Part shown: piece after piece, positions 7,990-16,984 of the stretch
How positions within the stretch are numbered: position 1 is the first letter of the stretch
Layout of the letters: every line of letters starts with the position of its first letter
DNA from: Bacillus_CJ salitolerans
GTDB taxonomy: Bacteria; Bacillota; Bacilli; Bacillales; SA4
Direction: 5' to 3'
DNA length: 64,000 nucleotides
Assembly: GCF_042680805.1 (NCBI RefSeq)
Contig: NZ_JBHUEM010000003.1
Span: 558,001 to 622,000 of the forward strand
Translations under genes and position numbers: made by a program
Notes under the pieces: generated by a model
What the model saw: the letters and a program-made list of their open reading frames with translations, nothing else
Databases searched by the model: none
Told to the model about the DNA's origin: nothing

Positions 7990-9384
7990 ATGATGAACTT
8001 AACACCCCGTCAAATTGTAGAGCGTCTAGATCAATTTATTGTCGGACAAACAAATGCGAAAAAAGCAGTTGCGATTGCGCTTCGAAACCGATATCGTAGA
8101 GGACTATTAACTAGTACTTTAAAGGATGAGGTAGTTCCAAAAAATATTATTATGATCGGACCAACAGGTGTTGGTAAAACTGAAATTGCAAGAAGAATGG
8201 CTAAGTTAGTTGGAGCTCCGTTTATTAAAGTAGAGGCGACAAAATTTACCGAGGTTGGATATGTTGGTAGAGATGTTGAGTCAATGGTACGAGATTTAGT
8301 AGAGACTTCTGTCCGTTTAGTAAAAGAAGAAAAAATGGTTGCTGTTAAGGATAGGGCACAAGAAAATGCAAACAAAAGAATTGTAGAACTACTAGTACCA
8401 GAGAAACAAAAACAAACGAGTATGAAAAATCCGTTTGAAATGTTGTTCGGCGGATCCCAGTCCAACCAAGTTGAAGATGAAGATATACAAGAAGAACAAT
8501 CGATTGCTCAAAAGAGAAGGCAAATTGCCCATCAGTTAGCGCTTGGTGAACTTGAAGATCATATGGTTACGATTGAAATTGAAGAACAGCAACAATCCAT
8601 GTTCGATATGCTGCAAGGGTCCGGTTTAGAACAAATGGGAATGAATATGCAGGACGCTCTAGGTGGACTTATGCCTAAAAAGAAAAAAAAGAGAAAACTT
8701 CCTGTTTCAGAGGCGCGAAAGGTCTTAACAAATGATGAAGCTCAGAAATTAATCGACATGGATGAAGTGACACAAGAGGCAATTGGACGTGCTGAACAAA
8801 CTGGAATTATCTTTATTGATGAAATTGATAAAATTGCAGGCAAAAGCCAAAGTAGCTCAGCGGATGTGTCGAGAGAAGGTGTTCAAAGAGATATCCTTCC
8901 TATTGTAGAGGGATCTACTGTTGTAACAAAGTATGGTTCAGTCAAAACAGATCATGTCCTTTTCATTGCAGCAGGTGCATTTCACATGGCAAAGCCATCA
9001 GATCTCATACCTGAATTACAAGGTCGTTTCCCAATTCGTGTTGAATTGACTAAATTAACTGTTGAAGATTTTGTACGCATTTTAATTGAACCTGATAATG
9101 CACTGATTAAACAATACGTTGCACTATTGGAGACGGAAGGTATACAAATTGAATTTTCTGACGATGCTATTCGTAAGTTAGCTGAAGTTGCCTATCATGT
9201 AAATCAGGATACAGACAATATTGGTGCAAGGCGTTTACATACGATAATGGAACGTTTACTAGAGGACCTATCATTTGAAGCGCCAGATATCACTTTAGAG
9301 AAAATCACAATAACCCCGCAATATGTTGAAGAAAAGCTTGGTACTATCTCTAAAAATCGAGATCTAAGCCAATTTATTTTATAG
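7990..9384 (+). CDS. hslU: HslU/ClpY unfoldase ATPase
   Basis: AAA+ ATPase of the HslVU protease; it unfolds substrates and feeds them to HslV. It has 464 residues. Walker A is GPTGVGKTE (about residues 56-64), followed by the pore motif GYVGRD (about 92). A variable, charged I domain with QQQ and KKKKKRK tracts spans about residues 130-240. Walker B is IIFIDEIDK, and the arginine-finger/sensor region includes LQGRFPIRVEL. Two adjacent ATGs (7990, 7993) could start it; GGAGG at 7981-7985 is better spaced for 7993. Confidence 0.97.
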   Translation: MMNLTPRQIVERLDQFIVGQTNAKKAVAIALRNRYRRGLLTSTLKDEVVPKNIIMIGPTGVGKTEIARRMAKLVGAPFIKVEATKFTEVGYVGRDVESMVRDLVETSVRLVKEEKMVAVKDRAQENANKRIVELLVPEKQKQTSMKNPFEMLFGGSQSNQVEDEDIQEEQSIAQKRRQIAHQLALGELEDHMVTIEIEEQQQSMFDMLQGSGLEQMGMNMQDALGGLMPKKKKKRKLPVSEARKVLTNDEAQKLIDMDEVTQEAIGRAEQTGIIFIDEIDKIAGKSQSSSADVSREGVQRDILPIVEGSTVVTKYGSVKTDHVLFIAAGAFHMAKPSDLIPELQGRFPIRVELTKLTVEDFVRILIEPDNALIKQYVALLETEGIQIEFSDDAIRKLAEVAYHVNQDTDNIGARRLHTIMERLLEDLSFEAPDITLEKITITPQYVEEKLGTISKNRDLSQFIL

Positions 9385-9432
9385 AACTGTTTTAAGGTTT
9401 AAAACCTTAAACAATAGGAGGAGCAAGGTAAA

Positions 9433-10212
9433 ATGGAATTATTAGAAAAAACAAGAAGGATTAATGCACTTTTGCAAAGAGCTGCAGGTAAGCCTGTGAA
9501 TTTCAAAGAAATGGCTGAGACATTACGTGACGTTATTGAAGCAAACATCTTTGTAGTAAGTAGAAGAGGAAAACTTTTAGGGTTTGCGATAAATCAACAA
9601 ATTGAAAATGAACGCATGAAAAAAATGTTAGAGGATAGACAGTTTCCTGAAGAGTATACAAACAGTTTATTTAATATTAATGAAACTTCGTCCAATCTTG
9701 ATATCAACAGCCCTTACACGGCGTTCCCAATTGAAAATAAAGATCTATTCGAGAGGGGTTTAACAACTGTTGTCCCTATCATCGGTGGAGGAGAAAGACT
9801 CGGCACGTTAATACTAGCTCGTCTTACTGGTCCATTCTTAAATGATGATCTTATCTTAGGGGAATACGGTGCAACGGTAGTAGGAATGGAGATACTGCGT
9901 GAAAAAGCTGAAGAGATTGAGGAAGAGGCTAGAAGTAAGGCTGTTGTACAAATGGCAATTAGCTCACTTTCGTATAGTGAGTTAGAAGCGATTGAGCATA
10001 TTTTTGAAGAGTTAAAAGGTAATGAAGGTCTGTTGGTAGCAAGTAAGATTGCTGACCGAGTGGGAATTACTCGTTCTGTCATTGTTAATGCACTTCGAAA
10101 ATTAGAGAGTGCTGGAGTCATTGAATCAAGGTCTTTAGGTATGAAGGGAACTTATATAAAAGTACTAAATGACAAGTTTCTACATGAATTATCCAAATTG
10201 AAAACGAGCTAA
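9433..10212 (+). CDS. codY: GTP- and branched-chain-amino-acid-sensing repressor CodY
   Basis: Global nutritional regulator, active as a dimer when bound to isoleucine/valine and GTP. The protein has 259 residues: an N-terminal GAF domain (about 1-155), a linker, and a C-terminal winged helix-turn-helix (ASKIADRVGITRSVIVNALRKLESAG, about residues 203-228) with the wing ESRSLGMKGTYI. It follows hslU by 48 nt, as in B. subtilis, where CodY also represses the fla/che operon that starts downstream. I did not find a good copy of the CodY box (AATTTTCWGAAAATT) in the gap to flgB. Confidence 0.98.
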   Translation: MELLEKTRRINALLQRAAGKPVNFKEMAETLRDVIEANIFVVSRRGKLLGFAINQQIENERMKKMLEDRQFPEEYTNSLFNINETSSNLDINSPYTAFPIENKDLFERGLTTVVPIIGGGERLGTLILARLTGPFLNDDLILGEYGATVVGMEILREKAEEIEEEARSKAVVQMAISSLSYSELEAIEHIFEELKGNEGLLVASKIADRVGITRSVIVNALRKLESAGVIESRSLGMKGTYIKVLNDKFLHELSKLKTS

Positions 10213-10220
10213 TTACGAAA

Positions 10221-10256
10221 AAGCCCAATATCCGTCGGGATATTGGGCTTTTTTTT
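10221..10256 (+). terminator. Terminator after codY
   Basis: Perfect 13-bp stem AAGCCCAATATCC (10221-10233) with its complement at 10238-10250, 4-nt loop, T run to 10256. It closes the hslV-hslU-codY unit and isolates the fla/che operon. Confidence 0.95.
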
Positions 10257-10535
10257 GTGGGTCAAGTTGAGGGAATTCGAGGGAAATCGTCATTTTTTTA
10301 AAAAAAATAATGTTACAACATTCGACATTGTATATAATAGAGATACACATGAAAAAAAGTAGCGACAAAAAAAGACTTAGATAGGTCTATTCGCTTATTT
10401 TTTGATTGTACTTATAATCGTATAGACTTATCTATCGGAATTAAATAGAATAATAGTGAAAAAATATGTGAAAAAAGTATGGATTGCATTAATATAATTT
10501 CTAATATAAATTATTAAAAGACGAGGTGAAGTTGT
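10257..10535 (+). promoter_or_regulatory. Leader and promoter region of the fla/che operon
   Basis: This AT-rich stretch separates the codY terminator from flgB. It contains three TATAAT hexamers: 10333-10338 (with a poor TTACAA-like -35), 10413-10418 and 10493-10498. The first is the most promoter-like. No match to the SigD -10 octamer GCCGATAA was found here, unlike the B. subtilis fla/che region, which has both SigA and SigD promoters. A bipartite terminator-like hairpin lies at 10354-10403 (separate entry). Confidence 0.45.
10354..10403 (+). terminator. Terminator-like hairpin in the fla/che leader
   Basis: Outer stem AGCGA (10361-10365) with TCGCT (10391-10395), continued through a bulge by A/T pairs. 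Inner stem AGACTT (10373-10378) with AGGTCT (10383-10388). A T6 run is at 10398-10403. It lies downstream of the first TATAAT, so it could attenuate the operon or simply end an upstream transcript. Confidence 0.5.
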
Positions 10536-10931
10536 ATGAAACTCTTTTCTGGTACAATAAACAATTTAGAAAATTCGCTAAATTACTCCAATTTAAAACA
10601 AAAAGTAATTGCACAAAATATTGCAAATGTCGACACTCCTAACTATAAGTCAAAGGAAGTCCTGAAAACCTCGTTTCAATCAGAATTGAAAAGTGCAATG
10701 CAAGCTTTTAAAACAGATACTAGGCATTATGATTTTACAAATGCATCTGCAAGAACGAGCTTTCCGGTCGTTCAAAACTCTAACTCTTCATATAACCATA
10801 ATGGTAATAGTGTAGATATAGATAAGGAAATGGCTGAATTAGCAGAAAATCAAATTTACTACAATGCACTAATCGAACGGATAAATGGAAAGTTTAATTC
10901 ATTAAGAACGGTAATTTCAGGAGGGAAATAA
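10536..10931 (+). CDS. flgB: Flagellar basal-body proximal rod protein FlgB
   Basis: Proximal rod subunit, exported by the flagellar type III system and placed next to the MS ring. It has 131 residues with the rod-protein N-terminal motif KQKVIAQNIANVDTPNYKSKEV (about residues 22-43), and its C-terminal helix ends in LIERINGKFNSLRTVISGGK. First gene of the operon; the start follows ACGAGGTGAAGTTGT. flgC follows after 3 nt. Confidence 0.97.
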   Translation: MKLFSGTINNLENSLNYSNLKQKVIAQNIANVDTPNYKSKEVLKTSFQSELKSAMQAFKTDTRHYDFTNASARTSFPVVQNSNSSYNHNGNSVDIDKEMAELAENQIYYNALIERINGKFNSLRTVISGGK

Positions 10932-10934
10932 TAA

Positions 10935-11399
10935 ATGTCGATGTTTCATGGTCTAAATATTACAGCGTCAGCCTTAACCGCCCAGCGATTACGTATGGAT
11001 ATCATTTCCTCCAATATGTCTAATGTTGATACGACAAGAGGAAAATTTGTCGATGGGGAATGGCAACCTTACCGTAGAAAGATGGTTGTTGTGCAACCTA
11101 ATGAAACAAAATTTTCATCTTATTTGAACACGGCAATGAAGACTTCCACAACCCAGGCGGGAGCAGTTGGGAATGGAGTAAAGGTGACGAAAATTGCCGA
11201 AGATCAAACACCATTTAAGTTAGTGTATAATCCAGAGCACCCTGATGCAGACGAGGATGGATATGTGCAAATGCCAAATGTTGATCCTCTTAAAGAAATG
11301 GTTGATTTAATGAGTGCAACAAGGTCATATGAGGCAAATGTTACAGTATTTAATGCAAATAAAAATATGCTAATGAAAGCATTGGAAATAGGAAGGTAG
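10935..11399 (+). CDS. flgC: Flagellar basal-body rod protein FlgC
   Basis: Rod subunit of 154 residues. The N-terminal helix with LRMDIISSNMSNVDTTRG and the C-terminal LMSATRSYEANVTVFNANKNMLMKALEIGR are the paired helices that pack in the rod core. The start overlaps the tail of flgB's ribosome binding context (AGGAGGGAAATAATAA). Length and motifs are normal for Bacillus. Confidence 0.97.
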   Translation: MSMFHGLNITASALTAQRLRMDIISSNMSNVDTTRGKFVDGEWQPYRRKMVVVQPNETKFSSYLNTAMKTSTTQAGAVGNGVKVTKIAEDQTPFKLVYNPEHPDADEDGYVQMPNVDPLKEMVDLMSATRSYEANVTVFNANKNMLMKALEIGR

Positions 11400-11411
11400 G
11401 GTGTAGCATAG

Positions 11412-11714
11412 ATGATAAATAAAATTGGCAACCAACCTCTCATCAATAATCAGATGGTAAACCAAATCGGTAAGGCTTCACCAGCTGATTCACAAAAGCA
11501 ATTTGCGAGCTTTCTAAAAGATTCAATTAACAAAGTAAATCAAGCTCAGATTCAATCGGATATAGCTACTAACAAACTTGCAAATGGTGAAAATATCGAT
11601 TTACACCAAGTGATGATTGCTTCTCAAAAGGGGAGTATCACGATGCAAGCTACAATTGAAATTAGAAATAAAGTAATAGAAGCTTACCAAGAGATTATGA
11701 GAATGTCAGTTTAA
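11412..11714 (+). CDS. fliE: Flagellar hook-basal body complex protein FliE
   Basis: Small exported protein of 100 residues that joins the MS ring to the rod. The conserved region runs from FASFLKDSINKVNQAQIQSD through GENIDLHQVMIASQKGSITMQATIEIRNKVIEAYQEIMRM, typical of FliE. It lies between flgC and fliF. The downstream 88-nt gap is the longest in this part of the operon and holds a SigD-like -10 octamer. Confidence 0.96.
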   Translation: MINKIGNQPLINNQMVNQIGKASPADSQKQFASFLKDSINKVNQAQIQSDIATNKLANGENIDLHQVMIASQKGSITMQATIEIRNKVIEAYQEIMRMSV

Positions 11715-11766
11715 TGGAGAGATAAGGTAGATAGACAAAGAATAACTGGGAGCGGTTATTACTCTT

Positions 11767-11774
11767 GCCGATAA
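11767..11774 (+). promoter_or_regulatory. SigD-type -10 octamer in the fliE-fliF gap
   Basis: GCCGATAA is an exact match to the SigD (sigma 28) -10 consensus. No TAAA occurs 14-16 nt upstream; the nearest is TAAC at 11743-11746 with a 20-nt spacer. The octamer sits in the loop of a GGTTATT (11754-11760) / AATAACC (about 11784-11790) dyad. Function uncertain. Confidence 0.3.
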
Positions 11775-11802
11775 ACGACGACATAATAACCGGGGGAAAC
11801 TA

Positions 11803-13413
11803 ATGAACGAGAAAATGCAATTATCTCTAAATAAAATAAAAGATTTTTGGGGTAACAGATCAACAGCACAAAAGGGTATGTTGATTGGTTCTGTTATTCT
11901 CTTTTTCATTTTAATATTCGCAGTTGTGACGATGTCATCTAAGGTGAACTTTGTCCCTCTATACAGTAACCTTTCACCAAGGGAAACTGGTGAAATAAAA
12001 GCACAGTTAGATGGAAGAGGAATACAGTCACAGATTTCAGATAATGGGTCTACCATTTTAGTTCCTGAAGAGGTTGTAAATACTCTGAAAGTTGAACTTG
12101 CTGCTGAAGGATACCCAAACAGTGGGAGTATTGACTATTCATTCTTCAGTCAAAACGCTGGATTTGGTATGACTGATAATGAATTTAACGTATTAAAGCT
12201 TGAAGCTATGCAAACTGAGCTTTCAAACCTTATGAAGGGGATTGAAGGAGTACAAGATGCGAAAGTAATGATTAACTTGCCCCAGGAATCAGTGTGGCTA
12301 ACAGATGATATTCAAGCAGCTTCTGCTTCAATTGTATTAAATACACAAGCAGGTTATCGCTTTGAACCAGAGCAGGTTCAGGCTCTATATAATTTAGTAT
12401 CGAAAAGTGTTCCTAACCTTCCTACTGATAATATCGTCATCATGAACCAGTTTTTTGAGTATTTTGATTTAAAAAATGAAAATAATGCTAAACACAATGA
12501 TCCTACTACTGCATTCCAAACTCAACATCAAATTAAACAAGAAGTCGAAAGAGATATACAACGTCAAGTGCAACAAATGCTTGGAATGATGATGGGTCAG
12601 GATAAAGTAGTCGTTTCTGTAACAGCAGATATTGATTTTACACAGGAAAACCGTGAGGAGAATCTAGTTTTACCAGTTGACCCTGAAAACATGGAGGGTA
12701 TAGCTGTTAGTGTAGAACGAATCACTGAAACCTTCACGGGCAACGGAGCAGCAGCTGGGGGTATTGAAGGAACCGGCGAGACGGATATCGTGAATTATGC
12801 AACAGGTGCTGAAGGTGGAAATGGGGATTATGAACGAATCGAAGAGCGCATCAATAATGATGTTAACAGAATTAGAAAAGAAATCGTTGAGAGCCCTTAT
12901 AAGGTAAGAGATATTGGGATTCAGGTTATGGTTGAACCACCAACTGCTGATGACCCAGCTTCATTACCACCACAGGCCATTGATGAAATAGAACAGATTT
13001 TAAGTACAATAATTCGAACTTCAATTGCTAAAGAAGCAGGACAGCCGCAATTAACAGATGAAGAAATTGCAACTAAAGTTGCTGTGTCTGTTCAACCTTT
13101 TAATGGCAAAGTTGATTTTGCTGCTCCAACACAAGCGATGATTCCTTTATGGGCATACATTGCTGGTGGTGCACTAGTAATTATCATTTTATTATTAGTA
13201 TTTCTTCTATTTAGAAAGAAAAAGAAAGAGGAAGAAGAGGCAGAAGCGGAAGCTATGCTTAAGGAGTCAATGGCTGCTGCTATCAGTGTTCAGGATATTA
13301 ATGATGAACGAGAGCAAGAATCAGATATCATTAGACAACAGCTTGAGAAATTAGCAAAAGATAAACCAGGAGACTTTGCAAAGCTATTAAGATCATGGAT
13401 TGCAGAAGAGTAG
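11803..13413 (+). CDS. fliF: Flagellar MS-ring protein FliF
   Basis: Forms the membrane MS ring on which the rod, C ring and export gate assemble. It has 536 residues with two membrane helices, at about residues 26-46 and 446-471. Between them lie the extracytoplasmic ring-building motifs (NFVPLYSNLSPRETGEIKAQL, EGVQDAKVMINLP). The cytoplasmic C-terminal tail (DKPGDFAKLLRSWIAEE) is the FliG-binding segment. Strong ribosome binding context (ACCGGGGGAAACTA). The fliG start lies 10 nt downstream. Confidence 0.98.
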   Translation: MNEKMQLSLNKIKDFWGNRSTAQKGMLIGSVILFFILIFAVVTMSSKVNFVPLYSNLSPRETGEIKAQLDGRGIQSQISDNGSTILVPEEVVNTLKVELAAEGYPNSGSIDYSFFSQNAGFGMTDNEFNVLKLEAMQTELSNLMKGIEGVQDAKVMINLPQESVWLTDDIQAASASIVLNTQAGYRFEPEQVQALYNLVSKSVPNLPTDNIVIMNQFFEYFDLKNENNAKHNDPTTAFQTQHQIKQEVERDIQRQVQQMLGMMMGQDKVVVSVTADIDFTQENREENLVLPVDPENMEGIAVSVERITETFTGNGAAAGGIEGTGETDIVNYATGAEGGNGDYERIEERINNDVNRIRKEIVESPYKVRDIGIQVMVEPPTADDPASLPPQAIDEIEQILSTIIRTSIAKEAGQPQLTDEEIATKVAVSVQPFNGKVDFAAPTQAMIPLWAYIAGGALVIIILLLVFLLFRKKKKEEEEAEAEAMLKESMAAAISVQDINDEREQESDIIRQQLEKLAKDKPGDFAKLLRSWIAEE

Positions 13414-13423
13414 GAGGATAGAA

Positions 13424-14443
13424 ATGGCTAAAAAAGATAATAAAGGCGAGCTTAGTGGTCGGCAAAAAGCAGCCATCCTCTTAATCTCAATGGGACCGGA
13501 TGTATCTGCCTCCGTATATCGACATTTGTCTGAAGAGGAAATTGAAAAATTAACCCTAGAGATATCAGGTGTTCGAAAGGTTGATTCAAGAGCAAAATCG
13601 GAAGTACTTGAAGAGTTCCATCAAATAGCTCTGGCTCAAGATTACATCGCTCAGGGTGGTATTGCATATGCGAAACAAGTACTTGAGAAGGCTTTGGGTT
13701 CTGACGATGCTGCTAATATTATTAATCGTCTGACATCCTCACTGCAGGTGAAGCCGTTTGATTTTGCGAGAAAAGCTGACCCAGCTCAAATATTAAACTT
13801 TATTCAAAATGAACATCCACAAACAATTTCGCTTGTGCTTTCATATTTAGACCCTGCTCAGGCAGGGCAAATACTTTCTGAGTTACCACAAGAAATGCAA
13901 GCTGATATAGCTAGAAGAATTGCACTTATGGATAGTACTTCACCTGAAGTCATAAATGAAGTTGAACAAATATTAGAAAGAAAACTATCAACAACCGTAA
14001 CACAAGACTACACTCAAACAGGTGGAGTCGAAGCGGTTGTGGAAGTTTTAAATGGTGTAGACAGAACAACGGAAAGAACCATTCTCGATGCTCTTGAAAT
14101 TCAAGATCCAGAACTTGCAGAAGAAATTAAGAAGCGTATGTTCGTATTTGAAGATATCGTTACGCTTGATAATCGTGCGATACAACGTGTTATTCGTGAT
14201 GTGGATAATCAGGATTTACTTCTGTCACTTAAAGTGGCAAGTGAAGAAGTTAAAGAGATTGTCTTTAAAAATATGTCAAAACGTATGATGGAAACATTTA
14301 AGGAAGAAATGGAGTACATGGGTCCTGTACGTTTAAGGGATGTTGAAGAAGCACAATCAAGAATTGTAGCTATTATAAGAAGATTAGAAGAGGCTGGGGA
14401 AATAGTCATTGCTCGTGGTGGAGGAGATGATATCATTGTCTAG
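13424..14443 (+). CDS. fliG: Flagellar motor switch protein FliG
   Basis: C-ring protein that binds FliF through its N-terminal domain and the stator through its C-terminal domain; it transmits torque. From this start it has 339 residues, close to the usual 338. The start is fixed by TAGGAGGATAGAA before ATG 13424; an upstream in-frame extension (to 13400) lies inside fliF. EHPQT (about residue 125) is the middle-domain signature, and the C-terminal charged helix region (FEDIVTLDNRAIQRVIRDVDNQDL) carries the torque residues. Confidence 0.98.
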   Translation: MAKKDNKGELSGRQKAAILLISMGPDVSASVYRHLSEEEIEKLTLEISGVRKVDSRAKSEVLEEFHQIALAQDYIAQGGIAYAKQVLEKALGSDDAANIINRLTSSLQVKPFDFARKADPAQILNFIQNEHPQTISLVLSYLDPAQAGQILSELPQEMQADIARRIALMDSTSPEVINEVEQILERKLSTTVTQDYTQTGGVEAVVEVLNGVDRTTERTILDALEIQDPELAEEIKKRMFVFEDIVTLDNRAIQRVIRDVDNQDLLLSLKVASEEVKEIVFKNMSKRMMETFKEEMEYMGPVRLRDVEEAQSRIVAIIRRLEEAGEIVIARGGGDDIIV

Positions 14444-15236
14444 ACTTATTAAGTCTCACAATATTAAGCCCCAACATGAAGAAAAAAAAGTAATACATCT
14501 ACAATCATTACTTTCTATGGAAGAGCTTGAAGTGATATCTCCAAAGATTGAAGCCGATCAATTAAAAGAAGAGGCACAGCATATTCTCGAAGATGCCAGA
14601 AAGCAAGCAGAAACACTAATCAAGGAAGCTGAAGAGCAACTGAGAAAAGCTCAACTTGATATACAGCATTTAAAAGATCAATGGGAAAATGAAAAATTAG
14701 AACTTACTGAACGCACAACAAATGAAGCATTTAGTGAAGGCTATCAAAAAGGTGAATCGGAAGCTAAAGCGCATTTTTCTCTTATGTTGGAGCAAGTAGA
14801 ATCAATTGTTAACCAAGCAAAAAATGACTACCACATGCAAGTAGAAAAGTCAGAGGAAACCATTCTAAGGATTGGTTTAAAAGTAGCTGAAAAAATTATT
14901 CATGTTCAATTAGACGAACATCGATCAGACTTCATGCAGGTCGTAAAACAAGCTATTAAAGAAGTGAAAGATCACTCTGATATTAATATTATTGTTCATC
15001 CGTCTGTCTATGAGATTGTTTTGGCTCAAAAAGATGAGCTTCAAGCCATATATAACCGAGAGAAAAACTTGTTTATTTACCCTGACGAGGATCTGAAGGA
15101 AACAGACTGCATTATTGAGTCTTCCTTTGGGAGAATAGATGCAAGTATCGATAGTCAACTTTCAGAGCTTAAAATAAAGTTATTTGAGTTGCTGGAGGAG
15201 GGGAAATCTGATGAAGGTATTAGATCTTATTCATGA
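14427..15236 (+). CDS. fliH: Flagellar export ATPase regulator FliH
   Basis: Negative regulator and stator-like partner of the FliI ATPase, about 269 residues. It has a long coiled coil (about residues 40-100, rich in E, K, A and Q) and a C-terminal V-type ATPase E-subunit-like domain (LKVAEKIIHVQLDEH through IIESSFGRIDASIDSQLSELKIKL). The start is ambiguous. The ATG at 14427 is 2 nt from GGAGG at 14420-14424, whereas the TTG at 14436 has an 11-nt spacer and would give MSRLIKS. Either overlaps the end of fliG. It overlaps fliI by 26 nt. Confidence 0.93.
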   Translation: MISLSRLIKSHNIKPQHEEKKVIHLQSLLSMEELEVISPKIEADQLKEEAQHILEDARKQAETLIKEAEEQLRKAQLDIQHLKDQWENEKLELTERTTNEAFSEGYQKGESEAKAHFSLMLEQVESIVNQAKNDYHMQVEKSEETILRIGLKVAEKIIHVQLDEHRSDFMQVVKQAIKEVKDHSDINIIVHPSVYEIVLAQKDELQAIYNREKNLFIYPDEDLKETDCIIESSFGRIDASIDSQLSELKIKLFELLEEGKSDEGIRSYS

Positions 15237-16530
15237 AATCAATAGCTTAGACTCATATAAACGCTATGGAAAAGTAACTAGAGTTGTAGGGTTAATGATT
15301 GAGTCAAAAGGACCGGATGTGTCAATTGGAGATGTCTGTACCATTCATATCGACCATTCAAATAAGCCACAAACGGTTTCGGCGGAAGTTGTTGGCTTCC
15401 GTGATGAAAATGTAATCTTAATGCCATTTTCGAATATTAAGGATATTTCCCCTGGTAGTATTGTAGAGGCAACTAAAAAACCATTACAAATTAAAGTAGG
15501 ATCAGGGTTAATTGGTAAGGTCGTCGACTCATTGGGCTACCCATTGGATGGTTCGGATTTACCAAAAGGTCTCTCAAGTTATGGTACTGAACATATGCCA
15601 CCGAACCCAATGCTTAGACCCCCAATAGATGAGGGGATAGAGGTTGGAGTTAAGGTAATTGATTCGTTACTAACCGTTGGTAAGGGACAACGCGTTGGAA
15701 TATTTGCCGGTAGTGGAGTTGGAAAGAGTACTCTATTAGGGATGATTGCACGAAATACAACTGCAGATTTAAACGTTATAGCTCTGATTGGTGAACGTGG
15801 CCGTGAGGTTAGGGAATTTATTGAACGGGATTTAGGACCGGAAGGACTCAAGCGTTCGATTGTTGTTGTAGCCACTTCAGATCAGCCTGCTCTTATGAGA
15901 ATAAAAGGTGCTTATACAGCCACTGCAATTGCAGAGTACTTCAGAGATAAAGGATTAAATGTCATGCTCATGATGGACTCGGTTACGCGCGTTGCGATGG
16001 CACAACGTGAAGTCGGGTTAGCAATTGGGGAACCCCCTACGACAAAAGGGTACACTCCTTCTGTATTTGCTATATTACCTAAGCTTTTAGAGAGAACTGG
16101 TACGAATCAGCTTGGTACTATCACTGCGTTTTATACAGTATTAGTTGATGGGGATGATATGAACGAACCAATTGCCGATACGGTTCGAGGAATACTAGAT
16201 GGACACTTTGTTCTAGATCGACAATTGGCAAATAAGGGTCAGTTCCCAGCTATTAATGTTTTAAAAAGTATTAGTCGTGTAATGAATCATATCGTCCAAG
16301 AGGACCACTTGAAATCTGCAGAAAGATTACGAGATCTCCTTGCAACGTATTTGAATTCAGAAGACTTGATTAATATTGGTGCATATAAACGGGGTGCATC
16401 AAAGGAAATAGACGAAGCTATTCGATTTTATCCGAAAATTGTTTCCTTTTTGAAACAAGGAACTTCTGAAAAAATCTCCTTAGAGGATAGTGTACAGATT
16501 CTAAAAGCATTAGTTAGGGCAGGTGAATAA
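15211..16530 (+). CDS. fliI: Flagellum-specific export ATPase FliI
   Basis: Hexameric ATPase that energises and delivers flagellar export substrates; related to the F1 beta subunit. From ATG 15211 it has 439 residues. Walker A is GIFAGSGVGKSTLLG (about residues 163-177). Walker B is in GLNVMLMMDSVTR, and ALIGERGREVREFIERDLG is typical of the family. GGAGGAGGGG at 15194-15203, 7 nt upstream, fixes the start inside the fliH reading frame. fliJ follows after 3 nt. Confidence 0.98.
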   Translation: MKVLDLIHEINSLDSYKRYGKVTRVVGLMIESKGPDVSIGDVCTIHIDHSNKPQTVSAEVVGFRDENVILMPFSNIKDISPGSIVEATKKPLQIKVGSGLIGKVVDSLGYPLDGSDLPKGLSSYGTEHMPPNPMLRPPIDEGIEVGVKVIDSLLTVGKGQRVGIFAGSGVGKSTLLGMIARNTTADLNVIALIGERGREVREFIERDLGPEGLKRSIVVVATSDQPALMRIKGAYTATAIAEYFRDKGLNVMLMMDSVTRVAMAQREVGLAIGEPPTTKGYTPSVFAILPKLLERTGTNQLGTITAFYTVLVDGDDMNEPIADTVRGILDGHFVLDRQLANKGQFPAINVLKSISRVMNHIVQEDHLKSAERLRDLLATYLNSEDLINIGAYKRGASKEIDEAIRFYPKIVSFLKQGTSEKISLEDSVQILKALVRAGE

Positions 16531-16533
16531 TTT

Positions 16534-16980
16534 ATGGACTTTACTTTCAAATTTCAAAAAATATTATCCATAAAAGAAACTGAGAAGCAAAGAGCCCTAG
16601 AATCATACCAACAATCCATTAGCGAGTTCGAGTCAGTTGCTGAAAAGCTATATAGTTTTTTAAAACAGAAAGAAGATTTAGAAACAAATCAATTAAATAA
16701 AATATCCGATGGGATAAGTGTTCATGAGATAAAGTATCATCAGCAATTCATTATGAATCTTGAAAAAACAATCATGCATTTCCAAAAGCTGGTTATTTCT
16801 GCTCGTCAGAAAATGCATACACAGGAAGAAGCATTACTAGAAAAAAATATTGAAGTGAAAAAGTATGAAAAAATTAAAGAAAAAGAACGAGCAATTCAGC
16901 TTGAACTAACAAAGATAAATGAAAATAAGCTGATGGATGACATTTCAATCCAGCAATTTATGAACAGAGAAATTAGGTGA
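16534..16980 (+). CDS. fliJ: Flagellar export chaperone/stalk protein FliJ
   Basis: Coiled-coil protein of 148 residues that couples FliI to the FlhA gate. It starts FKFQKILSIKETEKQRALESYQ, typical of FliJ, and is almost entirely predicted helix with heptad-like E/K/Q spacing. Sequence similarity in this family is low, so the call rests mainly on the N-terminal motif, length and position after fliI. Confidence 0.92.
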   Translation: MDFTFKFQKILSIKETEKQRALESYQQSISEFESVAEKLYSFLKQKEDLETNQLNKISDGISVHEIKYHQQFIMNLEKTIMHFQKLVISARQKMHTQEEALLEKNIEVKKYEKIKEKERAIQLELTKINENKLMDDISIQQFMNREIR

Positions 16981-16984
16981 TGAT

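Noticed and set aside
8031..8465. 144-codon minus-strand open frame inside hslU
   Set aside because: Shadow of a conserved gene; composition typical of reversed coding sequence.
10257..10535. CodY-binding box (AATTTTCWGAAAATT) expected upstream of fla/che
   Set aside because: Looked for but no convincing match seen by eye; not reported as a site.
14088..14288. 66-codon plus-strand open frame inside fliG in another frame
   Set aside because: Out of frame with a conserved gene, low-complexity product, no ribosome binding site.
16174..16181. SigD-like GCCGATAC in fliI
   Set aside because: No TAAA at 14-16 nt upstream, last base differs, and it lies in highly conserved coding sequence.
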